A DNA stretch of 64,000 nt from JACCZX01 sp963710675 (GTDB lineage Bacteria > Pseudomonadota > Gammaproteobacteria > Burkholderiales > Burkholderiaceae_F): assembly GCA_963710675.1 (NCBI GenBank), contig CAVQBE010000002.1, forward strand, positions 186,001-250,000, in the 5' to 3' direction. Both the position numbers and the translations under genes were made by a program. Under the pieces are notes generated by a model. The model had not been told where the DNA came from. It saw only the letters and a list, made by a program, of their open reading frames with translations, and did no database searches. Shown here piece after piece: positions 26,727-34,966 of this stretch. How positions within the stretch are numbered: the stretch's first letter is position 1; every line of letters begins with the position of its first letter.

Positions 26727-28085
26727 ATGGCAAAAGCGAAGACACAGTTTGTCTGTGGCGAATGCGGTGGCGCGAGCTTGAAGTGGCAAGGCCAATGCCC
26801 TCACTGCAATGCGTGGAACTCGCTGTCGGAAGCCCGTGTGGAAGCAGCCGGCGACCATCGTTACAGTGCACTCGTATCGAATGCGCCCACGCAGTCATTG
26901 GGTGACGTGCAGGCGCGCGAAATGCCGCGCATCGCGTCGGGCATTGACGAGTTCGATCGCGTGCTGGGCGGTGGGTTTGTCGAGGGCGGTGTCGTGCTGA
27001 TTGGCGGTGATCCCGGCATTGGAAAGTCGACTCTTCTGTTGCAGTCGCTGGCTGCACTGTCACTCAACGCCGCGGTTCTGTATGTCAGTGGCGAAGAGTC
27101 GGCTGCACAAGTTGCGCTGCGCGCGAGGCGCCTCGGAGTTGATGCCGCACGCGTGCGGTTGTTATCGGAGATTTCGCTTGAGCGCATTGTCGCGACGGTA
27201 GGGGCCGAGAAGCCTTCGGTGCTGGTGATCGATTCGATACAGACGCTCTACACCGAACAGCTGCAATCAGCACCGGGCTCCGTGGCGCAGGTGCGTGAAT
27301 GCGCAGCACAGCTGACGCGGCTGGCAAAGCAATCGGGATTGACTCTGATCATGATCGGGCATGTCACCAAGGATGGCTCTCTCGCCGGACCTCGCGTCCT
27401 CGAGCATATGGTCGACACAGTGCTTTACTTCGAGGGTGAGTCTCATTCGTCGTTCAGACTGATCCGCGCGTTCAAGAACCGCTTCGGCGCAGTCAACGAA
27501 CTCGGTGTCTTCGCAATGACCGATCGCGGACTGAAGGGCGTCAGCAATCCATCGGCCCTCTTTCTCTCGAAGCACGACGTGCAGGTTGCGGGCTCGTGTG
27601 TGATGGCCACGCAGGAGGGCACTCGGCCGTTGCTGGTCGAGATCCAGGCGCTGGTCGATGCGGCTCATGTACCAAACCCCCGCAGACTGTCGGTCGGGCT
27701 CGACCAGCAGCGGCTGGCGATGCTGCTTGCTGTCTTGCATCGCCACGCAGGCATCGCGGCGTTCGATCAGGACGTTTTCGTCAATGCGGTTGGTGGCGTG
27801 CGCATCGGCGAGCCCGCCGCCGATCTGCCGGTGCTGCTGGCGGTGGTCTCGTCGATGCGCAACAAGCCATTGCCCCGCGGTCTGGTGGCATTTGGCGAAG
27901 TCGGTCTTGCAGGTGAAGTGCGGCCGGCGCCGCGAGGCCAGGAGCGTCTGCGTGAGGCAGCAAAGCTTGGCTTCTCGATTGCGCTGATTCCGAAGCAGAA
28001 CGCGCCGAAGCAGCGTATCGAAGGGCTCGAGGTGATTGCTGTGGATCGGGTAGAGCACGCGTTGGCGCGCATGCGCGAAGACTAG
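26727..28085 (+). CDS. radA: DNA repair protein RadA
   Basis: RadA is a RecA-like branch-migration ATPase for recombination intermediates. The 452-residue product has the N-terminal zinc finger (CGECGG and CPHCNAW: Cys10, 13, 24, 27), Walker A GGDPGIGKSTLLLQ, the RadA-specific KNRFGAVNELGVF motif and a Lon-protease-like C-terminal domain (FGEVGLAGEVRPAPRGQERL). Lengths and spacing are normal. It converges with hpnE, overlapping by four bases. Confidence 0.95.
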   Translation: MAKAKTQFVCGECGGASLKWQGQCPHCNAWNSLSEARVEAAGDHRYSALVSNAPTQSLGDVQAREMPRIASGIDEFDRVLGGGFVEGGVVLIGGDPGIGKSTLLLQSLAALSLNAAVLYVSGEESAAQVALRARRLGVDAARVRLLSEISLERIVATVGAEKPSVLVIDSIQTLYTEQLQSAPGSVAQVRECAAQLTRLAKQSGLTLIMIGHVTKDGSLAGPRVLEHMVDTVLYFEGESHSSFRLIRAFKNRFGAVNELGVFAMTDRGLKGVSNPSALFLSKHDVQVAGSCVMATQEGTRPLLVEIQALVDAAHVPNPRRLSVGLDQQRLAMLLAVLHRHAGIAAFDQDVFVNAVGGVRIGEPAADLPVLLAVVSSMRNKPLPRGLVAFGEVGLAGEVRPAPRGQERLREAAKLGFSIALIPKQNAPKQRIEGLEVIAVDRVEHALARMRED

Positions 28086-29413
28086 AGCAGCAGGCGGGCA
28101 GCAGCCCGGCCGCTGCGCACCGCTGTTTCGAGCGTCGACGGATAGTCTGACTCGGTCCAGTCTCCTGCGATGACGAGATTTGGCAATCGAGTTCGATTCG
28201 ATGGGCGATGCAAGTGGGGCACTGCGGCAAGCGTTGCACGTCGGTCCGCGATCGCACGGGCATCGACGGGTGCGGGCAACCCCAGATCATCAGTCAATTG
28301 TTGCGCGACTGCCTGGCAAACACCTTCAAGCGATTCCGCCTCGTGCGGCCCGCTCGAGCTGATGATGGCGGCGAGTACGCCTCGGTTATTGGCGTCGAGC
28401 GCGCCACGATCGAATACCCACTGCGCGTAACGCCGCTTCGGTGCATCATCCAGCAGAGCAGTGAAGCCGCGCGCAACGCGAACTTCTGGCGTGTACTTCA
28501 GGTACACGGTGTAAATCGGTTCGTGCTCGAAGCGTGCCACAGCTTCGTAGGTGTCGTTCAAGTGTTCCCGGTCGCCATTAATGTGCTCGAGATGTGCCGG
28601 AGAGGCTGCGTAGACGACTGCGTCGACATCGATTGTCCGCTCTGGCGCGTTTCTCAATAGAAGAGACATGCGGTCGTTGCCTTCGTTGCGCTTTACGCTC
28701 GCAACCCGCGCATCGCGGTGAACTTCTCCGCCCTGGGTTACAACATAGCGTTCGACCGCGTCGGGGAACAGCGTCGACAGATCGGCGCGGGGCAGCCACA
28801 TTTCGCTTCCCGCGCTCGTCGCGGCGCCGAGCGAATCGCGCAGCACGCTGGCGAAGATTTGCGCCGATGCTCGGTCGAGCGGCGTATTCAGCGCAGCCAG
28901 TGCCAGCGGTCGCCAGACGCGTCGAACAACGTGCGGTGTCTGCCCGCATTCGTGCAGCCACTCGGTGATGCTGCGGTCGCTGCCGATGTTCCAAAGTGAT
29001 TTCTTCAAGGTGCGCAGCAGCCCCACCAGCGCGATCCGGTCGGACAACGTCAAGCCGCGTGACAGACCGATCGCGGATGCCAAATGAAACGGCGCGGGCA
29101 GCGGTGCGGCCTGCAAACGAAACCCATCGGGATAGCGAAGCTCGAAAGGACGCCTCTCAATGGCGTCAAGTGGAACTTTCAACCGCTCGAGCAAAGCCGC
29201 AGTTTCCACGTACGCGCCCAGCAACAGGTGCTGGCCGTTGTCGACCAGATGCCAATGTCCTGCTAGTTCCAGCGGCAGCCGGCGCGCGCGACCGCCGAGC
29301 TCGTCGCTTGCTTCAAGCAGAACCACAGCGACTCCATGCGCAGCGAGCTCGGCGGCCGCAGCGCATCCCGCCCATCCTGCACCGATGACCGCTACCTTGC
29401 GCGGAAGGATCAA
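28082..29413 (-). CDS. hpnE: Hydroxysqualene dehydroxylase HpnE
   Basis: HpnE is a FAD-dependent oxidoreductase that reduces hydroxysqualene to squalene, the third step of the bacterial HpnC-D-E route. The TTG at 29413 overlaps the hpnD stop and gives 443 residues starting LILPRKVAVIGAGWAGCAAA, the Rossmann FAD site. Further markers are LEASDELGGRAR, HLVDNGQHLLLGAY and, near the end, LVIAGDWTESDYPSTLETAV, which closes the FAD site. The same frame stays open for another 270 codons upstream across hpnD, but that part is antisense noise, not a fusion. Confidence 0.9.
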   Translation of the reverse strand: MILPRKVAVIGAGWAGCAAAAELAAHGVAVVLLEASDELGGRARRLPLELAGHWHLVDNGQHLLLGAYVETAALLERLKVPLDAIERRPFELRYPDGFRLQAAPLPAPFHLASAIGLSRGLTLSDRIALVGLLRTLKKSLWNIGSDRSITEWLHECGQTPHVVRRVWRPLALAALNTPLDRASAQIFASVLRDSLGAATSAGSEMWLPRADLSTLFPDAVERYVVTQGGEVHRDARVASVKRNEGNDRMSLLLRNAPERTIDVDAVVYAASPAHLEHINGDREHLNDTYEAVARFEHEPIYTVYLKYTPEVRVARGFTALLDDAPKRRYAQWVFDRGALDANNRGVLAAIISSSGPHEAESLEGVCQAVAQQLTDDLGLPAPVDARAIADRRATLAAVPHLHRPSNRTRLPNLVIAGDWTESDYPSTLETAVRSGRAAARLLL

Positions 29414-30245
29414 CCGCGCACCCACGTGCGCCACGCGATCCACAGCTTCCGCAGCGGTGTCAGTGCAATTCGCTGGTGCAACACCTGAAAGTTTTCGCGC
29501 TCGATCTCGTCCAGCAATGCCGCGTAGATGGCACCCATCATCAGTCCGGGCCGCTGCGCCTTGCGATCTGCTGCAGGTAGCAGTGCCACAGCCTCCGTAT
29601 AGGCAGCGCGTGCACGCTGCGCCTGAAAGCGCATTAGCGGCACAAAGCCGTCCACGTAACGCGCAGCCAGGACGTCGGATGCCGTGACGTTGAAGCGTTG
29701 CATTTCGTCGAGCGGAAGATAGACGCGTCCGCGCCGGGCGTCGTCGCCGACGTCGCGGATGATGTTGATCAACTGCAGCGAGAGCCCAAGCTGGGTCGCA
29801 TACACAAGCGTCTGCGGCTCGCGATGTCCAAAGATCTCTGCCGACATTTCGCCGACAATGCCTGCGACCAGATGCGCGTAGCGCCGCAGTGCCGCGTAGT
29901 CGAGAAAACGATTCTGACGTAGATCGACTTGCATGCCATCCAGTACCGCGTTCATGCGGGCCTCGGTGATGCCAAACTCTCGATCGATAAACGGCTGCAG
30001 CGCGCGCGTTACCGGATGCGTGGGGTTCCCCCGAACAATCGAGCGACCTCGCTCCGCCACCAGGCAAGTGTGGCTTCCGCGGCGGTGGGATCGCTGATCT
30101 CGTCGACGACGTCGTCGACTTCGCGGCAATACGCGTACACCGCAGTGATCGCGCGCCGGCGTTCGGGCGGCAGGAACAGGAATGAGTAGTAGAAGCTCGA
30201 TCCGCTGCCGGCCGCTTTTTGCTGGCAGTATTCATCGGGAGTCAT
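29410..30245 (-). CDS. hpnD: Presqualene diphosphate synthase HpnD, one frameshift
   Basis: HpnD joins two farnesyl diphosphates into presqualene diphosphate. From the ATG at 30245 the protein begins MTPDEYCQQKAA and SSFYYSFLFLPPERRRA, with the first magnesium motif in YCREVDDVVDE. The frame then breaks in a run of five C (plus strand 30028-30032) and resumes with THPVTRALQPFIDREFG. The second metal motif NIIRDVGDDARRGRVYLP follows. The product is about 278 residues, the family size. A second copy of the first eight codons lies 113 bases upstream at the hpnC stop. HpnE overlaps the end by four bases. Confidence 0.88.
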
Positions 30246-30273
30246 CGCGCAATCCGAAGCCAGCAAAAAGCGG
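30212..30273. repeat. 15-base perfect inverted repeat at the hpnD start
   Basis: CCGCTTTTTGCTGGC at 30212-30226 is exactly complementary to GCCAGCAAAAAGCGG at 30259-30273, with 32 bases between that include the hpnD start codon. In RNA this could form a hairpin around the start. One arm lies within hpnD codons and the other in the short insert upstream. Confidence 0.85.
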
Positions 30274-30358
30274 CACGGCGCGCTTGCGCCGCGGCTGCTT
30301 CAAGGAAGCGCGAAGCGCGACCGCGCTTCGCAGCTTGGCAGTACTCGTCCGGCGTCAT
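30246..30358 (-). CDS. Mini reading frame between hpnC and hpnD with a copy of the HpnD start
   Basis: An ATG at 30358 overlaps the hpnC stop (ATGA) and begins MTPDEYCQ, the same eight residues as hpnD, but diverges afterwards into an Ala/Arg-rich peptide of about 37 codons. It ends in a TGA that overlaps the real hpnD ATG. The eight shared codons differ at five or more third positions between copies. It therefore looks like a duplicated hpnD start followed by inserted DNA. It may only serve to couple translation from hpnC to hpnD; a product function is not suggested. Confidence 0.45.
30310..30331. repeat. 10-base perfect hairpin in the hpnC-hpnD insert
   Basis: GCGAAGCGCG (30310-30319) and CGCGCTTCGC (30322-30331) are exact reverse complements separated by two bases. 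It resembles the palindromic units of intergenic repeat families, but no second copy of this unit is seen in the window. Confidence 0.8.
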
Positions 30359-31164
30359 GCCGGCAGCGGTAGCAATGCACGCCAGCTCATCAGTGTCCAG
30401 TCACGCGCCGACAGCTTCGGTCTTTGGGAAAAGACATCTCCGTTAACGGCATCGATGCGCTCGAGGATGCGAAGCCCACCTTGCACGACCAGCCTTAGTT
30501 CGAGGCCGACTCGTCCACCCAACGTTCGAGCGAGCGGCGCGCCGCGCTGCAGAAATTCGCGGGTTCGTTGGACCTCGAAGCCCATCAGGCTTTGCCAGCA
30601 CCGATCGACCGTTCCGTGCTCAATATGCGCCTCCGTGACACCGAATCTACTCAGATCGCATCGCGGGAGGTACACGCGTCCCTTTTGCCAATCAAGCGCA
30701 ATGTCCTGCCAGAAGTTGGCAAGCTGCAGCCCAGTGCAGATCGCATCAGATTGCTGCAGGAGCTCCGCCTCGCTACGGCGAAACAGTTGCAACAGCAGAC
30801 GCCCGATCGGATTGGCCGAACGGCGGCAATAATCGGTCAGCATTTCAAACGAGTCGTAGCGGACCGTGACCACGTCTTGCGAAAACGCCGATAGCAGATC
30901 ATCAAACAGCGGCAATTGCAGCTGGTGTTCGCGGATGGCCGCAGCCAGGTCGGGCCAGTCAGACGCCGCGCCGACTTCGATCGCACGCAGCTGTGTCTGC
31001 AAAGCACCGAGAGCAGACAAGCGCTCAGTGGGGACTGCTTCTCCCTCATCGGCAAGGTCATCTGCCGTTCGCGCAAAGCGGTAGATCGCGCGTATCGCTG
31101 GTCGCAGCGATGCGGGCATCAGCCACGATGCAACCGGGAAGTTTTCATAGTGACCGACACTCAT
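30355..31164 (-). CDS. hpnC: Hydroxysqualene synthase HpnC
   Basis: HpnC converts presqualene diphosphate into hydroxysqualene. I chose the ATG at 31164, giving 269 residues beginning MSVGHYENFPVASWLMP, the usual family start. Visible are the first metal motif YRFARTADDLADEG, the loop YCRRSANPIGRLLLQLF and the second motif LANFWQDIALDWQKGRVYLP. It heads the minus-strand hpnC-D-E operon. No squalene-hopene cyclase gene is in the window, so the fate of squalene (hopanoids or other) is not shown here. Confidence 0.9.
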   Translation of the reverse strand: MSVGHYENFPVASWLMPASLRPAIRAIYRFARTADDLADEGEAVPTERLSALGALQTQLRAIEVGAASDWPDLAAAIREHQLQLPLFDDLLSAFSQDVVTVRYDSFEMLTDYCRRSANPIGRLLLQLFRRSEAELLQQSDAICTGLQLANFWQDIALDWQKGRVYLPRCDLSRFGVTEAHIEHGTVDRCWQSLMGFEVQRTREFLQRGAPLARTLGGRVGLELRLVVQGGLRILERIDAVNGDVFSQRPKLSARDWTLMSWRALLPLPA

Positions 31165-31290
31165 GGCATTGAAGCTATCACAGCTGGTTGCGTCGCTTAG
31201 AGGTGACGACGCTTCCGTTAGAATCGCGGCGTTTTCGAGAGTCGCTGGCTTCGCGAGAGTCGTGAGCGATAGCGACATCAGCACTGCGCC

Positions 31291-31377
31291 GCGAAGGTGG
31301 CGAAATTGGTAGACGCACCAGGTTTAGGTCCTGACGCCTTAACCGGCGTGGGGGTTCGAGTCCCCCCCTTCGCACCA
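31291..31377 (+). tRNA. tRNA-Leu (anticodon TAG)
   Basis: An 87-base class II tRNA including an encoded CCA. Acceptor stem GCGAAGG pairs with CCTTCGC; anticodon loop TTTAGGT gives TAG (reads CUN leucine codons); a long variable arm follows (GACGCCTTAACCGGCGT); T-arm GGGGGTTCGAGTCCCCC. The trigger factor gene starts 25 bases downstream. Confidence 0.95.
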
Positions 31378-31384
31378 TCGACGA

Positions 31385-31403
31385 ATTTTCAACGATTGAA
31401 AAT
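31385..31403 (+). promoter_or_regulatory. Perfect AT hairpin covering the tig start codon
   Basis: ATTTTCAA and TTGAAAAT form an exact 8-base inverted repeat with a CGA loop; its right arm contains the first two bases of the tig ATG. No Shine-Dalgarno sequence precedes this ATG. A weak RNA hairpin here could limit or thermally tune initiation; that is inference. Confidence 0.4.
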
Positions 31404-32719
31404 GCAACAGACCATACAGTCTCTTAGTGCTCTTGAGCGCCGTGTTGACCTGACCGTTCCGGCAGCGGCCATCGAACAGGAAGTAAAGACGCGACTCGCC
31501 AAGCTCGCGCGAGGCATGAAGGTGCCCGGGTTTCGGCCGGGCAAGGTCCCGATGAAGATGGTTGCTCAGACCTACGGGGCGCAGGTGCAGGCCGAAGTGC
31601 TCAACGACAAGGTCGGCGAAGCTTTCAACTCGGCGGTGACTGCCGGCAAGCTGAAAGTTGCGGGTCAGCCGCGCCTCGAACCGCGCACCGTCGCCGACGG
31701 CGAGAGCGAATCCGCCGGCGGTAACGACCTCACCTTTTCAGCGACGTTCGAAATTTATCCGGAGATCAGCGTCGGCGACTTGTCCGGCACCGAAGTACAG
31801 CGCGCAACGTGCGCTATCGGAGAAGCCCAAATTGATCGCACGTTGCAGATCATGCAGAAGCAACGTGCGACTTTCGAGGACGTGCAGCGCGCGGCGCAGG
31901 ATGGCGATTCGGTCACAATCGATTTCAAGGGGACGCATTCCGAAGGTGAAAACTCCGGGCAGGGGTTTGAGGGTGGGCACGCGGACGATTTCAAATTTAC
32001 GTTGGGCGAAGGCCGCATGCTGCCGGAGTTCGAGACAGCGGTACGCGGAATGGCACCGGGACAAACCAAGACGTTCCCGTTGACGTTTCCGGCTAATTAC
32101 GGCGCACAGGCCATTGCCGGCAAAGCGGTCTCGTTTCGAAGTGACGGTTAAACAGGTTCAGCAGCCGGTGTTGGCGCCGATCGACGCCGAATTTGCTCGC
32201 TCGCTGGGCGTTGCCGATGGCGATGTCTCAAAAATGAGAAGCGAGATCAGCAACAACCTTTCGCGCGAGGTCGCCGCGCGTCTGAGAGCGCGGACCAAGG
32301 AGCAAGCGATGGCCGCGCTGCTGTCGACGAGTTCCTTCGACGTGCCCAAATCACTCGTGGAATCCGAAAAGCAACGGCTGGCCGAAGGTGCTCGCAGCGA
32401 TTTGATCGCGCGTGGAATGGCGCCCAAGGATGCGCCACTGCCGCTCGACTTGTTTGCGGCGGAAGCGGAACGTCGCGTGCGCCTTGGGCTGTTGCTGGGC
32501 GAAGTCGTGCGAGCAAATAACCTGCAGTCAAGGCCTGATCAGATCCGCAAGCTGGTTGAGGAGATTGCGCAGAGCTATGAAAAGCCGCAGGATGTGATTA
32601 ACTGGTACTTGTCCGATCGCAAGCGGCTTGCTGACCTTGAAACCGTTGCGCTCGAGGACAACGTTACCAATTGGGTGTTACAGCGCGCCAAGGTGGTCAG
32701 ACACGCCGATCGAGTTTGA
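31402..32719 (+). CDS. tig: Trigger factor, one frameshift
   Basis: Trigger factor is the ribosome-bound chaperone that meets nascent chains at the exit tunnel. The N-terminal domain carries the ribosome-docking signature GFRPGKVP, followed by a FKBP-like peptidyl-prolyl isomerase domain (DGDSVTIDFKGTHSEGE and GRMLPEFETAVRGM) and a helical C-terminal chaperone domain. The frame breaks at TTT 32134-32136: one T fewer gives KAVSFEVTVKQVQQPVLAP, the expected sequence. Total length about 439 residues, normal. It begins the tig-clpP-clpX-lon block, conserved across proteobacteria. The shift is most likely an error in a homopolymer. Confidence 0.93.
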
Positions 32720-32758
32720 CGAGTTGATGGGGCACAAAGGCAAATGAGGTATCCGGTC

Positions 32759-33394
32759 ATGAGTACAACGCAGATGAGCACGGCCATGGAGCCGCAAGGC
32801 CTCGGCATGGTGCCGATCGTCATCGAACAAAGCGGACGCGGCGAGCGCGCTTACGATATCTACTCGCGCCTGCTGCGCGACCGAGTCGTGTTCATCGTGG
32901 GACCGATCACCGAGCAGACGGCCAACCTGGTTGTCGCACAGCTCTTATTCCTTGAATCGGAAAATCCGGATAAGGACATCTCGCTGTACATCAACTCGCC
33001 AGGCGGCTCGGTCAGCGCGGGATTCGCTATTTTCGACACGATGCAATTCGTCAAGCCCGATGTTTCATCGATCTGCATCGGCGTGGCCGCCAGCATGGGC
33101 TCTTTTCTGCTTGCCGCCGGTGCCAAGGGCAAGCGTTACTCGCTTCCAAACTCGCGCATCATGATTCACCAGCCGATGGGAGGCGTGCAGGGGCAGGCCG
33201 CCGATATCGAGATTCACGCCAAGGAAATTCTGTATCTGCGCGAGCGGCTGAACAAGATTCTGTCTGAACGCACCGGCCAACCTGTCGAGAAGATTGCCAA
33301 AGACACCGATCGGGACAACTTCATGTCGGCCGACGATGCCGTAAAGTATGGGTTGATCGACAAAATCTTCGTTAGCCGAGCCGAGCAGCCGTAG
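32759..33394 (+). CDS. clpP: ATP-dependent Clp protease proteolytic subunit
   Basis: ClpP forms the 14-subunit serine protease chamber fed by ClpX or ClpA. The catalytic serine is in GVAASMGSFLLAAG, the histidine in RIMIHQPMGG and the aspartate in AKDTDRDNFMS. The ATG at 32759 is preceded by GAGG at nine bases and gives 211 residues with a short propeptide; the upstream ATG at 32744 would add five residues but has worse spacing to a Shine-Dalgarno. clpX follows after 31 bases. Confidence 0.95.
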   Translation: MSTTQMSTAMEPQGLGMVPIVIEQSGRGERAYDIYSRLLRDRVVFIVGPITEQTANLVVAQLLFLESENPDKDISLYINSPGGSVSAGFAIFDTMQFVKPDVSSICIGVAASMGSFLLAAGAKGKRYSLPNSRIMIHQPMGGVQGQAADIEIHAKEILYLRERLNKILSERTGQPVEKIAKDTDRDNFMSADDAVKYGLIDKIFVSRAEQP

Positions 33395-33425
33395 GCCAAG
33401 TGACCCGGGGACTTTCAGCAGGAAT

Positions 33426-34691
33426 ATGTCGGAAAAAAAAGGCTCGAGCGAAAAACTTCTGTACTGCTCGTTCTGCGGCAAGAGTCAGCATGAAGTCAAG
33501 AAGCTGATTGCCGGCCCGTCGGTATTCATCTGCGACGAGTGCATCGACCTCTGTAACGACATCATCCGCGACGAGACGACGACCGAAGCCGGCTCAGGCG
33601 CGATCAAGTCCGATCTGCCCACGCCGAAAGAGATCGGCACGATTCTTGACCAGTACGTCATCGGGCAGGACAAGGCAAAGCGGATCCTGTCGGTCGCTGT
33701 GTACAACCACTACAAGCGGTTGAAGCACATGGGCTCGAAGGACGACATCGAGCTCGCCAAGAGCAACATTCTGCTGATCGGCCCGACGGGGTCGGGCAAG
33801 ACGCTGCTGGCGCAGACGCTGGCGCGGTTGTTGAACGTGCCGTTCGTGATCGCGGATGCCACCACGCTGACCGAGGCGGGCTACGTTGGCGAGGACGTCG
33901 AGAACATCATTCAGAAGCTTCTGCAAAACTGCAATTACGAAGTTGAAAAGGCGCAGCGCGGCATCGTCTACATCGACGAGATCGACAAGATTTCGCGCAA
34001 GAGCGATAACCCATCGATCACACGCGATGTTTCCGGCGAAGGCGTGCAGCAGGCGCTGCTGAAGCTGGTCGAAGGAACGATTGCTTCAGTCCCGCCGCAG
34101 GGAGGGCGCAAGCATCCGAACCAGGATTTCGTGCAGATCGATACCACCAATATTCTGTTCATCTGCGGCGGCGCATTCGACGGACTTGAAAAGATCATCC
34201 GCAACCGCTCCGAAAAGAGCGGGATCGGCTTTTCTGCCAGTGTGACTAGCCAGAGCGACCGTGCCGTCGGCGAGTTGCTGCGCGATGTCGAGCCGGAGGA
34301 TCTGATCAAGTTCGGCCTGATTCCCGAGCTGGTGGGTCGTTTGCCGGTGATCGCGACGCTCGATGAGCTGAGTGAAGAAGCGCTGGTTGAGATCCTGGTC
34401 GAACCGAAGAATGCGTTGATCAAGCAGTTCCATCGGCTGTTCCAGATGGAAAGCGTCGAGCTCGAGATCCGTAACGACGGCCTGAAGGCGATCGCGCGCA
34501 AGGCGCTGAAGCGCAAAACCGGCGCGCGGGGGCTGCGGTCGATCGTCGAGAGCATCCTGCTCGACGTGATGTACGACCTGCCAAGCACCAAGAACGTCAT
34601 CAAGGTCGTCGTCGACGACAACACGATCACCGGCGGAAAACCACTACTGATCTACTCCGATCAGCCCAAAGTCGCCAGCGCTCCGCGCTGA
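33426..34691 (+). CDS. clpX: ClpX, ATP-binding subunit of Clp protease
   Basis: ClpX is the AAA+ unfoldase that delivers substrates to ClpP. The 421-residue product has the N-terminal C4 zinc-binding domain (CSFCGKSQHE and ICDECIDLC), Walker A GPTGSGKTLLAQTLA, the pore loop GYVGEDVEN, Walker B IVYIDEIDKIS and sensor 2 in KTGARGLRSI. All motifs are complete. The 275 bases between clpX and the lon start contain no gene I can support. Confidence 0.96.
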   Translation: MSEKKGSSEKLLYCSFCGKSQHEVKKLIAGPSVFICDECIDLCNDIIRDETTTEAGSGAIKSDLPTPKEIGTILDQYVIGQDKAKRILSVAVYNHYKRLKHMGSKDDIELAKSNILLIGPTGSGKTLLAQTLARLLNVPFVIADATTLTEAGYVGEDVENIIQKLLQNCNYEVEKAQRGIVYIDEIDKISRKSDNPSITRDVSGEGVQQALLKLVEGTIASVPPQGGRKHPNQDFVQIDTTNILFICGGAFDGLEKIIRNRSEKSGIGFSASVTSQSDRAVGELLRDVEPEDLIKFGLIPELVGRLPVIATLDELSEEALVEILVEPKNALIKQFHRLFQMESVELEIRNDGLKAIARKALKRKTGARGLRSIVESILLDVMYDLPSTKNVIKVVVDDNTITGGKPLLIYSDQPKVASAPR

Positions 34692-34966
34692 AGCCATCCC
34701 AAACTACTGCGCGGCCCATCCTGCCGCTGCAGTGCTCGCCGTAGCTCTCGTACGTGTCCGCTCCTCGCGGCAACCTCGGTCCACTCGCTACATTTTGAAA
34801 TGGCGACATCCTTGGCTGCGATCAGCACGGTTTTCCCCGGCGTTATCAAGCCTGCGGCGCGGGCCGTCTGCGTGCTAGATTGGGTTTGTCTGTATTCCTT
34901 CCGCCCTTGCATTCACCCTGCATGGGCGCATATGGCGTTTAAAGTCACATGAAGGGACTGAACCGA

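Noticed and set aside
28082..30235. A 717-codon open frame that looks like a fusion protein ending in HpnE
   Set aside because: Only the last 443 codons match HpnE. The front is an alternative frame of hpnD, whose real coding frame has all family motifs.
31178..31378. Minus-strand frame with RGGLEPPRRLRRQDLNLVR
   Set aside because: Spurious translation antisense to tRNA-Leu.
34692..34948. Search for a heat-shock (sigma-32) promoter before lon
   Set aside because: TTTTGAAA is present near 34792, but no CCCCAT-like -10 occurs at the right distance.
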